A stretch of DNA of 64,000 nucleotides, taken from assembly GCA_002917775.1 (NCBI GenBank), contig KZ627147.1:356826-420825 (forward strand). Direction: 5' to 3'. Within the stretch, counting starts at the first letter, position 1; every line of letters begins with the position of its first letter. Below, one piece after another: positions 11,355 through 21,854 of this stretch. The position numbers and the translations under genes are program-made. This stretch comes from Glaciozyma antarctica PI12 (Eukaryota > Basidiomycota > Microbotryomycetes > Kriegeriales > Camptobasidiaceae). The notes under the pieces were generated by a model. That model saw nothing but the letters and a program-made list of their open reading frames with translations. It made no database searches and was not told the DNA's origin.

Positions 11355-12702
11355 CTAAACGCCAAATCGATTTCGCTCGACAGGCGACAGCGCGCTCGTG
11401 TCGACCCCACTCGTCCGCCCTCCCGTCGCGAGCTGGTACGAGCGTGTGAGTCCCGACTTGCCTCGCGCTCTCAGGACGTCTGGGAACGCAAAATCAGTTG
11501 CAGCTGCTGAGGAGTGAGACGAGAGGGCGAACCTGGAGATGGAACGCCGGAGAGGGACAGCGAGCTTGGGATTTGGTGCAGGGGTGAAGGGCTCGCTAGG
11601 AAAAGGGATGAGGTCGTGGGGGGGGAGCGAACGAAGGTAGGGAGTGACGCTGCCGTAGACGATAACGCTGAGGTGGTGTAGGGAGTTGCGGGAATGGGGG
11701 ATGGAGAGGTAGACGAGGTTTGGGAACGGGTCGAAGACTTGCAGCGGGATCGACGGCGGGTACCTACGCACACTTCGCGACTCGCTAGAGTCCCATTCCT
11801 CCCACTCCAAATCGGCCTCGAGGAAGAGGTCCCAATTGCCGCACACGAGCGCCTCCCCCGGCTCGTCGTCGGCGTGCTCGTAGTCGTTGTCCGAGTCCCA
11901 CTCGAGCCGCTCAAGCTCGTCCTCGTCGAGCGGATACTGGTGCAGTGCTTGGACGCGCGCGATGCTCTCCCAGCGACGACTCCGGGGCCAAGCTCCCCAA
12001 CTTTGATACGTGAGGAAGAGAACGAGCTGGAGGATCCAATCCTGGAACGCGTCCTCGAAATCCGTAGGATCTAGTCGGAGGTGCTTGAGGCGGTTACGCA
12101 GAGGCTGACGAGGTGCCAGCAGCGGTGCCAGCGTGACAGAGTCCGTAAGGTCGAGGGAAGTGAGGTTGTGAAGGAAGGAGAGGGTGCCGGAGAGGGTGCG
12201 AGGGAAGGGAAAGCGAGTTGTGAGCCCGTGAGTGGTGCGGCTATGGCATAGCGCTTCATGCTCAGCGTCGGTGTGCAAGACGAAGCAGAGCTACTCGAAG
12301 CACATCAGCCCCACACCTCCTCCCGCAGGCCACGACGAGCTCACCATCTTCGTCCTGGACAGCTCCGGTGCTCCCAGTAGCTTGGTAATCGTAAAGGGCT
12401 GGATCCACTGCCTGTACGTCCTGTCGTAGGTGGTGACGGCTCGACAGTTGGCGAGGATGGGAGAGGCGTAGAGGACGGGAGTCGCGAGGGCGTGGAAGAG
12501 GCGGGAGGTGCAGGCTAGCGACGCCAGAGCGTCCTGGCCCGAGATGCTGTATTTGCCGAAAGGGTTCGTGTCCGAGCACTTGGCGACGGGACGGAGATGC
12601 TCTGCGCCAAAAGTCAGAGTCAGCGCGAGAGGAGCACGGAGGCCTGCCAGACGACTCACCAATAATCCCAGCGAGCATCTCGAGGGGAAGAGAGACGAGC
12701 AT
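11355..12702 (-). CDS. F-box-like protein
   Basis: Predicted SCF-type substrate adaptor. The ATG at 12702 gives MLVSLPLEMLAGIIG, the start of an F-box (LP.E.L..I). An intron (donor gtgagt, 12605-12660 region) then leads to EHLRPVAKCSDT, ALASLACTSRLFHALATPVL, the usual F-box continuation, and YASPILANCRAV. An in-frame TAG near 12291 lies inside an intron with gtgagc donor and gctgat branch (about 12291-12345), so it does not end the protein. The 300-residue C-terminal part has leucine-rich strands (LHNLTSLDLTDSVTLAPLL, LRNRLKHLRLDPTDFEDA, FDPFPNLVYLSIPHS) and an acidic insert (DEDELERLEWDSDND). The exact 3' end is uncertain; the open frame runs to 11355. This is one of three F-box-like genes in the window. 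Confidence 0.78.
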
Positions 12703-13026
12703 GGAGCATGAGTTGAGGTGCCTGAGCGGGGGAGGGAGAGAGAGAGAGGGAGGACGCGCGCGCGCGGCGGACAAGGGACTTCCTCGGAGCACCCTTCGCT
12801 CACCAGCTGCCAGCTCGACACCCGTACGAAGCACAGGCTTCTGAGCTGCTCTCAAGATCTCAAGCCAGGACTGTGCGAGCGCGCCTCGCATCTCCAGCGT
12901 CTTCACGAATCAAGGATGGTGTCTCGACCATTTTTGTTGCAAGGTACAGAGTCGGCCTGCCCGTCCAATACAGCATCGAAGCCTCCGAAAGAAAAAATGA
13001 ATAGGAGAAGAAAAGCTGGACCGAGT

Positions 13027-14515
13027 CTATGCGTGGCGGTCTGGGGAGGGAAGAGGTCAGCACCGACCCAGGGGTAACGACGGCGACGCGAAACGCACTG
13101 TAAGAAGCGACAACCATGGCGTGGTCTATGAGAGCATACGTTAGCCTTTGTCGAGGAAAGGAGAGGAGGAAGTAAGCGTACCTCGCTCGTAAGGCTCAAG
13201 CGTCAACTGCTCGTGAGGCTTGAAGCTTGAAGTCTTGCATCCTCTTGACCTCGGCGGCGAAGACGACCTCAGCGGGTGCGGTCGAGTCGATACAGTTGGC
13301 CTTGATCGAGACGACGGCGTGTCCGCCATTCTTGAGGAAGTGGTGAGCGTTGAGGGCGACGATACGAGCCTGATCGGGCTGGGCGACATCGGCGAAAATG
13401 ACATCGACCATCGACATGAGCATGCGGTACTTGTTGGGGTGGCGAGCGTCCTCGATGATGGCTGCGAGGGGCTAGGTTAGCGGAGAGGGAGGCAGGAGGG
13501 GAGGGGAGGACGGACGGATAACGTTGGTGCGCTTCTTGGCCATGTTGATCAGGTCGCGACCAGATCGGTGGGAGAACTCGACGGCGTAGACGGTTCCCTC
13601 CTGCAGTCCATCCACTCGTCAGCTCGCTGCCCATATCCACCCAGAGAACGAACGCACGGGTCCAACGACATCAGCGACGTGAGAGACAGAGGTTCCGCTG
13701 GCGGCTCCGATGTAGAGGACCTTCTTTCCGGGGGCAATGTGGATGTCGTCGAGTCCACCGAGGATACCGGCGGCCAACTTGGAGCGGAAGGGGTTCCACA
13801 CGCGGTACTCGATCTTCTCGGCGGGGAGGTCGGGGTTGGAGTTGGGGGATTCGATGGAGATGCGCTTCTCGCCGTAGACGGAGTCGCCGGGAACGAGGTT
13901 GCGGGTGACGAGGAGGTGCTCCTTGCCCTGGTGGTACGAGCGTGTGAGTAGGGGCGAGGAGGACTGAGGGAGGGGTGGGAACGAACCTTGGCGACAAAGA
14001 CTCCGGGGTGACGATGGGGCTCAAGGATGACCTTGGCAGCTCCTCCACCACGTCCACCACGAGCTCCAACGCCTCCACGTCCTCCACGGTCGCCGCCGCG
14101 CTTTGCGAATCCACCTGCAAAAAAAGAAGAGAAGTCGTTAGCCCCATCCTGGGCGTACCCAGCTTCCCAACCCGCTGGGTAACAAAGCCACCAGACCTCG
14201 GTCCCTAGACGTACCTCTGTCACCACCACGTCCTCCACGGTCTCCACCACGTCCTCCTCCACGTCCTCCACGGTCTCCTCCGCGCGAAGAGAACCCGCCA
14301 CGTCCTCCACGATCTCCTCCACGTCCTCCACCGCGTCCTCCTCGGTCACCACCACGTCCTCCTCCAAATCCGCCTCGGCTGCCGCCGCGGGGTGAGTCTC
14401 CTGCAGTGTCGAGAGAGCGAGGTCAAGGAGAGGGAGAGGGAGAGAGAGAACGGAAAAAGTCAGCTACGGGAGGGGCGAGGAGGCCTGGGGGAAGGTGAGC
14501 GCACCGTAAGCCATT
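13027..14515 (-). CDS. NOP1: Fibrillarin, box C/D snoRNP 2'-O-methyltransferase
   Basis: Nucleolar methyltransferase guided by C/D snoRNAs to methylate rRNA, and also required for pre-rRNA processing. MAYG at 14515 is spliced to a long GAR domain made of RGG/RGGF units (about 14400-14050), then [20 protein letters not shown]. Next is the SAM-dependent fold: [20 protein letters not shown] (motif I), [60 protein letters not shown] and [17 protein letters not shown]. The C-terminus reads [18 protein letters not shown] and ends RHA-stop. At least six introns are used. A single-base break at about 13221-13231 separates EVKRMQDF from [15 protein letters not shown]: removing one base restores the family sequence, so the break is probably a sequence error in an essential gene. 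Confidence 0.95.
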
Positions 14516-14982
14516 TGATAGAAGGGTTAGGGAAAGGGTTAGGGGAGTTTGGAACAGGGATAGGGAAGGGGAAGAAGGGACTAGTAAGGGGATGGAGAGC
14601 AGATTGAGAACAGATTTATCGTTCACCGCCTGTGGCTCAGATTCACTTATATTAATATTATTGGGTCAGAGCCCATTCTTCCCTGCGGACCAGCGTTGCC
14701 TGAGAGAAGTGTTTGAGCATTGTCTAGTTCCCTACCCAGCGTACTGACGAGAAAACAGGGAGAGTCGACCCAGCGAAGGTCGTAATCGCACGCCTTGACC
14801 TCGCTGGAGCTCGAGGGGGAAGCACCAGCTCGAGCTCTCACAACACATTTCAGCTCATCAAACCAGGCTGTCCCCACTCAGCAACCTTATCAACACGTCC
14901 AAAAGAGCAGCAACAGCGTCTAAGGGACCTCTACTCGCTAGCACCTCCTCCGCACCTTTCCCCCAACTTGAGCTCCGCCGCC
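14516..14982. promoter_or_regulatory. Divergent promoter between NOP1 and DUF4202 gene, with GGGTTAGGG motifs
   Basis: The 467-bp divergent spacer holds two close GGGTTAGG-type motifs at about 14524-14545, 10-30 bases upstream of the NOP1 start, and an AT-rich patch (tatattaatatt, about 14647-14658) that could serve as a TATA region. TTAGGG sites bind Tbf1/TRF-type factors in fungi, and these factors control ribosome-biogenesis and snoRNA genes in some yeasts; use here is inference. Confidence 0.45.
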
Positions 14983-15742
14983 ATGGCTCCCACTCCCCGA
15001 TTCAAGCGTGCTCTCGAGCTCTTCACCGCCGCCCACTCCACCGACCCTACAACCGACGCATCAGGCGTCCCTGAATCCCTCTCCTACCACACGACGCTCG
15101 CCGCTCACGTCGCCAAGCTCTCTCAGCTCTCCTCCGACCCAGCTCGCCACGCCGGACCTAGCGAAGCCCTGCTACTCGCTGCGTACAGCCAGCATATCCG
15201 ACGGTGGGAACGGCCGAGGAGCGATTACCCAGAGGGGTTGAGCGCGTACAAGAGCTGGCGGGTGCGTTTTGCGTCGTTTTGGGGTCGAGCGAGAGCTGAG
15301 CATGAGCGTGGAGCAGACGGGACTGAACAAGTTCCATGCGGATGTGGCGCACGAGATCATGACCCAGGCGGGCTACGATCCTATAGAGGACGCAGAGCTC
15401 TACGCACGCGTTCGCGACCTCCTGCTCAAGCGGACTCTCGCGCGTCCTCCCCTCCCCTCTCCTCTCAAAGGTCCGTCCCGCCTATCCCCATTAATACCCA
15501 GCTGACGCAGCGCCCCCGCAGACCCCGAAATGCACCTCTTCGAAGACGCCATCTGCCTCACCTTCCTCGAGCTCCAATTCGTCGCGTTCAACACCAAGGT
15601 ATCGGATGAAAGCAAGATGGTCATTATCGTGCGAAAGACGTGGGACAAAATGACGTCGAACGGCCAGGGCGTCGTCGTACGAGAGCTACTGGGAGGGTTG
15701 CCGGACGAGCTGAAGGAGGTCGTGGGGAAGGCGTTGGCGTGA
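14983..15742 (+). CDS. DUF4202 family protein
   Basis: Conserved protein of unknown biochemical role found in many fungi and some bacteria. The ATG at 14983 (MAPTPRFKRALELFTAAHST) is followed by the family's His- and Asp-rich helical core: LSYHTTLAAHVAKLSQL, EALLLAAYSQHIRRWERPRS, YPEGLSAYKSWR, LNKFHADVAHEIMTQAGYDP, EMHLFEDAICLTFLELQF, DESKMVIIVRKTWDKMT and LLGGLPDELKEVVGKALA-stop. The repeated His/Asp positions (H..RW, H.......ED) suggest a metal-dependent HD-like fold; that is inference. Two introns are used (about 15260-15314 and 15471-15521), both with canonical sites. Length of roughly 215 residues fits the family. Confidence 0.85.
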
Positions 15743-16169
15743 GCTTGTCAGGGGTGAGGAGGAGAAAGACGGATTTATGTCAAGCCAAATGTTGTGCAGG
15801 GTGAGTGTGTTTTCGAGGGCGAGAACGTGGAGGAGTGGCTGTGCCTGGCGAAGCCTTACTCGGTTTCTGGAATCTCGGGAGCGCAACTCTGCGTCGTGTG
15901 AGGTGGTTCTGCTCAGTGCTGTGCTCTGGAAGCGGTCTGCTCATCAAACCAGGGCTGGCCAGAGCCCTTCGCAAGGCGTTAACTTCCCAACGCGGAAGAG
16001 ATCGACCAGTCTCAGATGCAAATCTCTCCGGCGGAGATCGCAGCTCTCCTTCATTCACAGTTTCTTGTTCTTCTTCGTTCGACATCGTGCCATCTCGACC
16101 TGCGTGGAGACGAGCCCGCGTTGTTCTTCCCCTCTCCCCCCACAGACGGCGTTTCTCCCTCGCGCTGGC
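15743..16169. other. Intergenic spacer
   Basis: 427 bp between two co-directional genes. It contains pyrimidine-rich sequence before 16170, consistent with a promoter for the DUF6534 gene. Open frames crossing it are shadows. Nothing else seen. Confidence 0.4.
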
Positions 16170-17606
16170 ATGGACACGGACAGCTATGGCGCCCCACTCG
16201 CCACCCAAGCGATCGCGACTGCCCTCCTAGGTACGTTGCTCCCTCTGCCCCCGCCAGACGCCAAGCTAACCCTCTCGTCAGGTCTCATCCTCATGGGCTG
16301 GTCGCTACACCTCATCCTCTACGGCGTCGTTCTCTCCTGCTTCACTCGCTACCGCATGTCGGAACTCTACCAATGCGATCCGAAACGTGTCAAGGTCGCT
16401 CTATGGGTCGTCTTCTTGCTCACGACAGCAGCGATTGGGATCAATATCCAGGAGTTGTTTCAAGCGGGAGGTGAGGAGGCTTGGAGCGACGACGGCCCAG
16501 AGAGGGGAACTCACGAAACGTTGTCGCGCGCGCAGTGCTGCAGAGCAGGAGTACGGAGGATATTCTTTCGGGGACGCTGGGAGCAAGCTTCGAGCCGCTT
16601 GTGACGGGGTTGACGGCGCTCGTCGTGCAGCTCTTTTTGGCCCAGAGGACGCTCAATGTGAGGCTCGCTTGCGCGTACCCGAGAAGGCGATTCACTGATC
16701 GAATGAGATCAGCTATTCGAGAACAGGACCCTCAAGACGGTGTTCGCTGCTGTGATTCTCCTCTTGATCGCAGGCGCTTTCACGGGGTCATTGATGGTGA
16801 CTGCCTTGAGCTTTATGGTGCGTTTGCGGGCAGCTGAAGTGGAACCAGGCGCTTGCTGACTCCCCCTCCTCAGTACTACAACGGTACCGTCGACAACGCC
16901 CTGCCTCTCACGTTCAACATCTCGACCGGCGTAAGTACCCTCGCTTCACTCCCAGCGACAAGCCACTGACGTGTCTCTCTCACAGGTCTGGCTTTGGCTC
17001 TCCGCAGCGGCCGATATCGCCATCAGTCTCGGGCTGCTCTGGAACCTGCGCGCCCACATGCGAGGCTTCAATCGTGTCACTGACTCGCTCCTCAAGAAGA
17101 TTATCGTCCTCGCTTTACGGACAGCAGCGTTTACGTCGGCGTTTGCACTTGCGGGAGGTGAGTGGTCGCTTGCTCGGAAAGCGTTCCCCGACTGACCTGT
17201 GCCGATTTCGCAGCCATCGCGGGAGTCACTATCGCAGAAGACGATCGTGAGCTTCCCCTCTCGTCGAAGCTCGTCTCCTATGAAGCTAAACCCTTCTTCC
17301 GCTGCAGTCATGGCGACGGACGTTCCTTACGTATTCTGGCGTGCGTGATCCCTCCCTCCCTCTTCTCAACCCTCTGACGCCCCTTCATGCGTAGTACCAA
17401 TGCCCTCGCTCTACGCTCTCTCCGTCTTCACGACCTTGAACGCGCGCAAAGGTCTCCGAAAAGCAGTGGCCGTCAACCGCGTTGGAGTCTTTTCGACGAG
17501 CGGGATAGAATGCGGGCCAGTGCCGCATCGCCAACCCGTCGAGATTAGGGTCGATAGGGATATACAGGTCAAGACGGAGGAAAAGGACGAGGATGAGACC
17601 CTTTGA
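16170..17606 (+). CDS. DUF6534-type seven-helix membrane protein
   Basis: Integral membrane protein of the basidiomycete-specific DUF6534 group; function unknown. The spliced protein starts MDTDSYGAPLATQAIATALL and shows seven hydrophobic segments: LILMGWSLHLILYGVVLSC, VKVALWVVFLLTTAAIGINI, FEPLVTGLTALVVQLFLAQR, TVFAAVILLLIAGAFTGSLM, VWLWLSAAADIAISLGLLW, IIVLALRTAAFTSAFALAG and FWLPMPSLYALSVFTTLNAR. The loop Y-E/Q-x-x-K-R-V (YQCDPKRVKVAL) and FLAQRTLN are hallmarks of the family, as is LLKKIIVLALRTAAFTS before helix six. A cytosolic charged tail ends at the stop 17604-17606. Six or more small introns are used (for example 16211-16281, 16470-16535 and 16935-16985). The copy-number expansion of this family in mushrooms and yeasts is known; a sensory role is only a suggestion. 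Confidence 0.87.
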
Positions 17607-18041
17607 GAGAGGGACAAGCAATATGAGCATAGTTGTTGTAACGTTGGTAGTCTTGGCGAAGGCCCTTTTTTGGCTTTGGGCCCGACGAAAGTTGACCCTC
17701 GGTAGCGAGCTCGAGCAAGGCTGAGTTCTGGGTGAGAGCGTTCGGGTGGAGCTGCGACGCGCTCATTCAATACCAGAAGGCTCAGAAGACTTTACTTCTT
17801 CGTCTCAAAGCAGAAAAGGAGGAAGGAGAACGCGTACCAGCAGAACTCCTGGCTGATTTGTAGTCTATTGAATTGAAGACTACAAAATCTTGTTGTCGAA
17901 TTAGTTTTTGTAGTCAGCCTGGCTCTGCTCTTCGCTTCCTCCACCTCCTCCCTCCCTCCCTCCCACCCTCTCACCCACTCCCCCATCCGACCTCTCGCCG
18001 TTTCTTCTCAAGGGGGAAGTTGACCTAGATTCTGCTTCAGG
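17607..18041. promoter_or_regulatory. Promoter of the UBP3-like gene with a perfect inverted repeat
   Basis: 435-bp spacer. It contains a perfect 9-bp inverted repeat, TTTGTAGTC at 17857-17865 and GACTACAAA at 17878-17886 with a 12-nt loop, and a third copy of TTTGTAGTC at about 17906-17915. The AT content here is much higher than in the surroundings. A pyrimidine tract (17936-17985) precedes the start codon. Confidence 0.5.
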
Positions 18042-20878
18042 ATGGCAACAGCAGCAGCTACACCTCCTCAAGATCAGCCGACTCGCGGCGAACCCGTAGC
18101 CTCGACGTCTGCAGCAACCCCTCCCTCAGCAACAGCCGCACCTCCACGCCCCTCCTCCAAGCTCAACCCCCAATCAGCCGCCTTCTCCTTCTTCCAAGCA
18201 GATGAAGTCGCCACCTCCTCCTCCAACTCGTACCCTTATCGACCCGCCGAAGATCGACCAATGCCGCCGCCTTCGATGGGGATGGCTCCGAGAGGGTTCC
18301 TCTCCAACGCGATGCGGAACAGCGGTGGGGCAGGATCGGGGATGATGATGAACTACGGGCAGCCGTACCCGATGGAGATGATGCAGCAGGGGTACGGGCA
18401 ACAGCAACACGAGCATTGGGGAGGGCCCAAGTCGAACGGCGGCGGGTGGCAGCAACCTCCTCTGCCGCTGAACGGGAATGCGAACGGGAACGGGATGCAG
18501 GGGGGAGGACCAGGGCCACGGTATTACTCTCCTCCACCGAGTCAACCTTCGCCCTATCCTCTCCCAACCAGTCACTCCGGAGGCGTCTTCTTCCCCGTCA
18601 GCAACGGTCCCCCTCTCCAGCCCAACCTCCTCCCCGCCTTCCAACCGACTCGCCCTACTCCCTTCTCCCCTCCAACCCTATCAACCGCACCCCCGCCTTC
18701 AGCACCTCACACCCCTCCCCGCTCTCGACGACCTCGACCTCCTCCACCTTCCGAAGCACCCGCCCTCAGCTTTGGACCCAACACTCGCCCTCCTCCAGGA
18801 TTCGTCCTTCCCTCCTCGGTCCCTCCCAGCACTTCGACCACTACCCGAACCTCCTCGACGCCAGCCGCACCTCCGCAAGTCGTTCCCAAACCTGCGGCAG
18901 CATCTCCCCTCAAACCTCCGTCCCTCCCTCCTGCACCTCCGCCTCCCGTCGTTCCGGCGACCGTGATCCCTGCCACCGAGTCGGCCGCATCGGTTCCCGC
19001 TCCCATCGCCGCACCCGCACCAGCACCCGCACCAACTCCTGCCGCGCCCTCACCGTCCGCAGCGCCTACCCCAGCAGCTGTACCCTCATCCCCCATCAGC
19101 ACTTCCGCGCCTTCGACTCCCTCCACCGTAGCCCCCACGCCATCCTTCACCACCGCCCTTTCCACCGCCCTTTCCACCGCCCCTCCCTCATCCCACTCCT
19201 CCCCCATCCTCACCCCCCAATCCCCCGCCACCACCGCCACAACCGTCTCGTCAGACCTCGAGCTCTCCTCCCTCCCTCCTCCCTCGACTCCGAAAGCTCT
19301 CGCCGTCCCGCGCAAGTCCTGGGCCGACCTCCTCCGCTCTCCCCCCTCATCCTCTCCCCCGCCTCTTCACCCGAACGGCACGCCTTTGTCCCCGATAACG
19401 CAGCACATCCCTCGTGCGCCACCGACGAAGAAGACGCTTGCGGAGACGCTGGAAGGAGTGGAGAGTGCGGACGATGGGCACGAGGTCATCCCGCGTGGGC
19501 TCATCAATAACGGCAACATGTGCTTTGCGAACGCGATCCTTCAGGTCCTCGTATATTGCTCGCCGTTCTGGAGCTTGGTGGAGCGGGTGGGGAGGGAGAC
19601 GAAGGGAGATTTGGGTGGGCAGACGCCTAGCATGGACGCGATGTAGGTTCTCCCCCTCCTGCTCGCACGAGCAGCTACTGATGTTTGTTTTCACAGGATC
19701 CTCTTCCTTGAAGAGTTCCGCTCGCCCAACAAGAGTTCCATCGTCCGACATCGCTCCAAGTCATCCTCCCTCTCCCAGTCCTCCCTCCCCCCTCCAGACG
19801 CCTTCATCCCACCTCCCACCGCCTCCGACTGGTCCGACCCATTCGTCCCCGAGCAAGTGTACGAGTCTATCAAGCCGAACAAGCGCTTCGATGCGATGCG
19901 ACGAGGGCACCAGGAGGACGCGGAGGAGTTCTTGGGCTTCTTCCTCGATACGCTGCATGATGAGATTTTGGTCATGATCGATCGGATGGATAAGGGGAAG
20001 ATGCCGGAGCTGGGGGGCGGTGGAGCGTCGGAGGAGTGGCTGGAGGTCGGGTCAAAGGGGCGTACGGCGACGACGAGGACTGTGAGTGTTGGGTTCCGCG
20101 TAGGCAGGGGGGCGGGAGCTGATAGAGTACGTGTGCGCAGACGGAGACGCGCGAGTCGCCTATCACGAAGATCTTTGGAGGACAGCTACGGTCCGTCCTG
20201 CGGTGCTCGGGACAGAAGGACTCGATCACGCTCGAGCCGTACCAGCGTCTTCAGCTCGACATCCAGGTGCGTTCTTCGCTCTTCCTCTCCCTCCCCTCGC
20301 TCACCTCTCTCCTCGCAGCCCGACCACGTTCGCACGATCGAAGACGCTCTCGCCAACCTCACTCTCCCCGAACCTCTACCCGACTTTGTCAACCGCGCCG
20401 GCGTGCGAGTAGAAGCGACGAAGCAAGTCTACCTCGAGACCTTCCCGCCCGTCCTCATCCTTCACCTCAAGCGATTCTTGTACGACAACGTCGGCGGCGT
20501 ACAGAAGAGCGGGAAGAGCATTGGGTACGGGACCGAGTTGGAGATTAGGGAGGACATCATCGCGCCTACGAAGAGGACGGGCAAGCCGGTGCGGTACCAG
20601 CTGTTTGGAGGTACGTTTTTTTTACGTCCTCATGTCGGCCGGATCGCTGATTCCTCGTCGCAGTCGTCTATCACCATGGCAAGTCGGCGCAAGGCGGTCA
20701 CTACACGGTCGCAGTGCGGCAGCAGCTTAACTCGACTTCATGGATCCATATCGACGACACGGCGATCCGACCAATCTTGCCGGGAGACGTTGCGGTCAGA
20801 GTCGAGGGAGTGAGGAGCGTAGGAGGAGGAGCGGAGGGGGAGAAGGGAGCGTACCTCCTCCTCTACACAAGACTGTAG
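18042..20878 (+). CDS. UBP3: Ubiquitin carboxyl-terminal hydrolase, UBP3/USP10 type
   Basis: Deubiquitinase (USP/C19 cysteine peptidase). Yeast Ubp3 with Bre5 deubiquitinates COPII and other targets and takes part in ribophagy; human USP10 works with G3BP. The first ~470 residues are disordered, Pro/Ser/Thr/Ala-rich, with Gly/Gln/Met patches, as in USP10-like proteins. The catalytic domain starts GLINNGNMCFANAILQVLVY (Cys box; Cys at about residue 492), then FLEEFRSPNK, GHQEDAEEFLGFFLDTLHDE, ITKIFGGQLRSVLRCSGQKD, FPPVLILHLKRFLYDN and KSAQGGHYTVAVRQQL (catalytic His). The final strand is WIHIDDTAI, then GAYLLLYTRL-stop. Introns lie at about 19646-19695, 20081-20139, 20270-20318 and 20612-20663. 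The Asp/Asn of the triad is supplied by the IDD segment. The symbol is by family resemblance. Confidence 0.9.
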
Positions 20879-21104
20879 TCTTGTTGAGGAACGAGCGGAT
20901 CATGAGAATGTTGGCGCTGGTGCGGGCGCTGCTGGCTGCGTGCTTTCCCCGCTCGAGTCTCCTGCCCCTTCCTTCGCCGTGCATCTCTTTCTTTCCTCCT
21001 TCGCTGTCCTTCCTCTCGACATGGGGCTCCTCGCGCTCGTCGTCGCTGCTCTCATCGTCGCGTAGAGTATATCTTGCTATAGTGGCGCTGACCCACCCTC
21101 AATC

Positions 21105-21800
21105 CAGACCTGCAGCATCCGTTGACACCTTCTTCCTCAGCAAGGCCGCTCAGTGGGTCCGCTAGCTCGCCTCCTTCCCGGGCTTCGCAGCTTTCCTCGA
21201 CAGCGAAGCTGAGCCTGGACCTTCCGTACAAACGAACGCTCAGTGGGAGAAATGGGTCAAGAACAACGTTAGGACCGAGTGCGGGATTTTTTCTGCATTG
21301 CGAAGGTCGGTTCGCTGACGAGCGAGCAGGTATCATCCAGTTGGGACGGTTCGTCGTCGCGAGCTTCGTTCGAGCTGCTCGCTGATCCCTTTCGTCCTTG
21401 CCAGGCATCGATGCTTCCCAGGGCCGACGGTGGCATTGTAGATCCATCTCTTCGCGTGTACGGAACTGCGAACGTTCGCGTCGTGGATCTCAGCATCGTT
21501 CCTCTCCACGTCGGCCCTCACGTACGTTCCTTCGTTCGTCTCGGCGCAACATTTCTGATGCTGCTTCATCCACAGCCGCAAACGATCGCTTGTGCGTCGC
21601 ATCCTCGCAGCGAGGGCCTAGCGAGAACTGACTGCTTCTCAACAGACGCGATCGCTGAGAGAGCTGCTGCCATGATTCTCGCTTCGTCGTCTGTGGAGTT
21701 CTTTGTAGATCTTGTTCAGCAATGCGTTCGTTCTGTGTCATTTTACCGAAAGTTAAAAGGGAAACTCTGCGCGCGAGCAAGCGAGAGCGAGCCTTCCTTC
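21105..21800 (+). pseudogene. 5'-truncated GMC oxidoreductase relic (C-terminal part only)
   Basis: Remnant of a GMC-family FAD oxidoreductase related to the intact gene at 33905-36469. It keeps only the substrate-binding/C-terminal part: VDTFFLSKAAQW, then an in-frame [82 protein letters not shown] and, after two intron-like segments, TIAYAIAERAAAMI. A one-base break also lies between DLQHP and VDTFFLSK. The FAD-binding N-terminal half is absent; the sequence upstream is the end of the UBP3-like gene. It carries intron-like segments inside GT|AS and after GPH that the intact paralogue lacks, so it descends from a different family member, not from a copy of the neighbour. Family function is noted only for orientation; this copy cannot work. 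Confidence 0.8.
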
Positions 21801-21854
21801 TCCTCTCGCACCTCGCTTTGACCCAACCTGAACAACAATCTCTCCTCTTACAAT

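Noticed and set aside
12262-12296. In-frame TAG that could truncate the F-box protein at about 12291
   Set aside because: The TAG is the last base triplet of an intron with gtgagc donor and gctgat branch; splicing removes it.
14040-14400. Regular repeats of gtcctccacgg-type units resembling a direct-repeat array
   Set aside because: They encode the RGG/GAR domain of fibrillarin on the minus strand; not CRISPR or satellite.
18500-19510. Overlapping long frames on both strands inside the UBP3 region
   Set aside because: They are shadows of the Pro/Ser-rich N-terminus in GC-rich DNA.
20880-21100. Possible 5' half of the GMC relic
   Set aside because: No FAD-binding motif or any GMC N-terminal similarity was found between the UBP3 stop and 21105.
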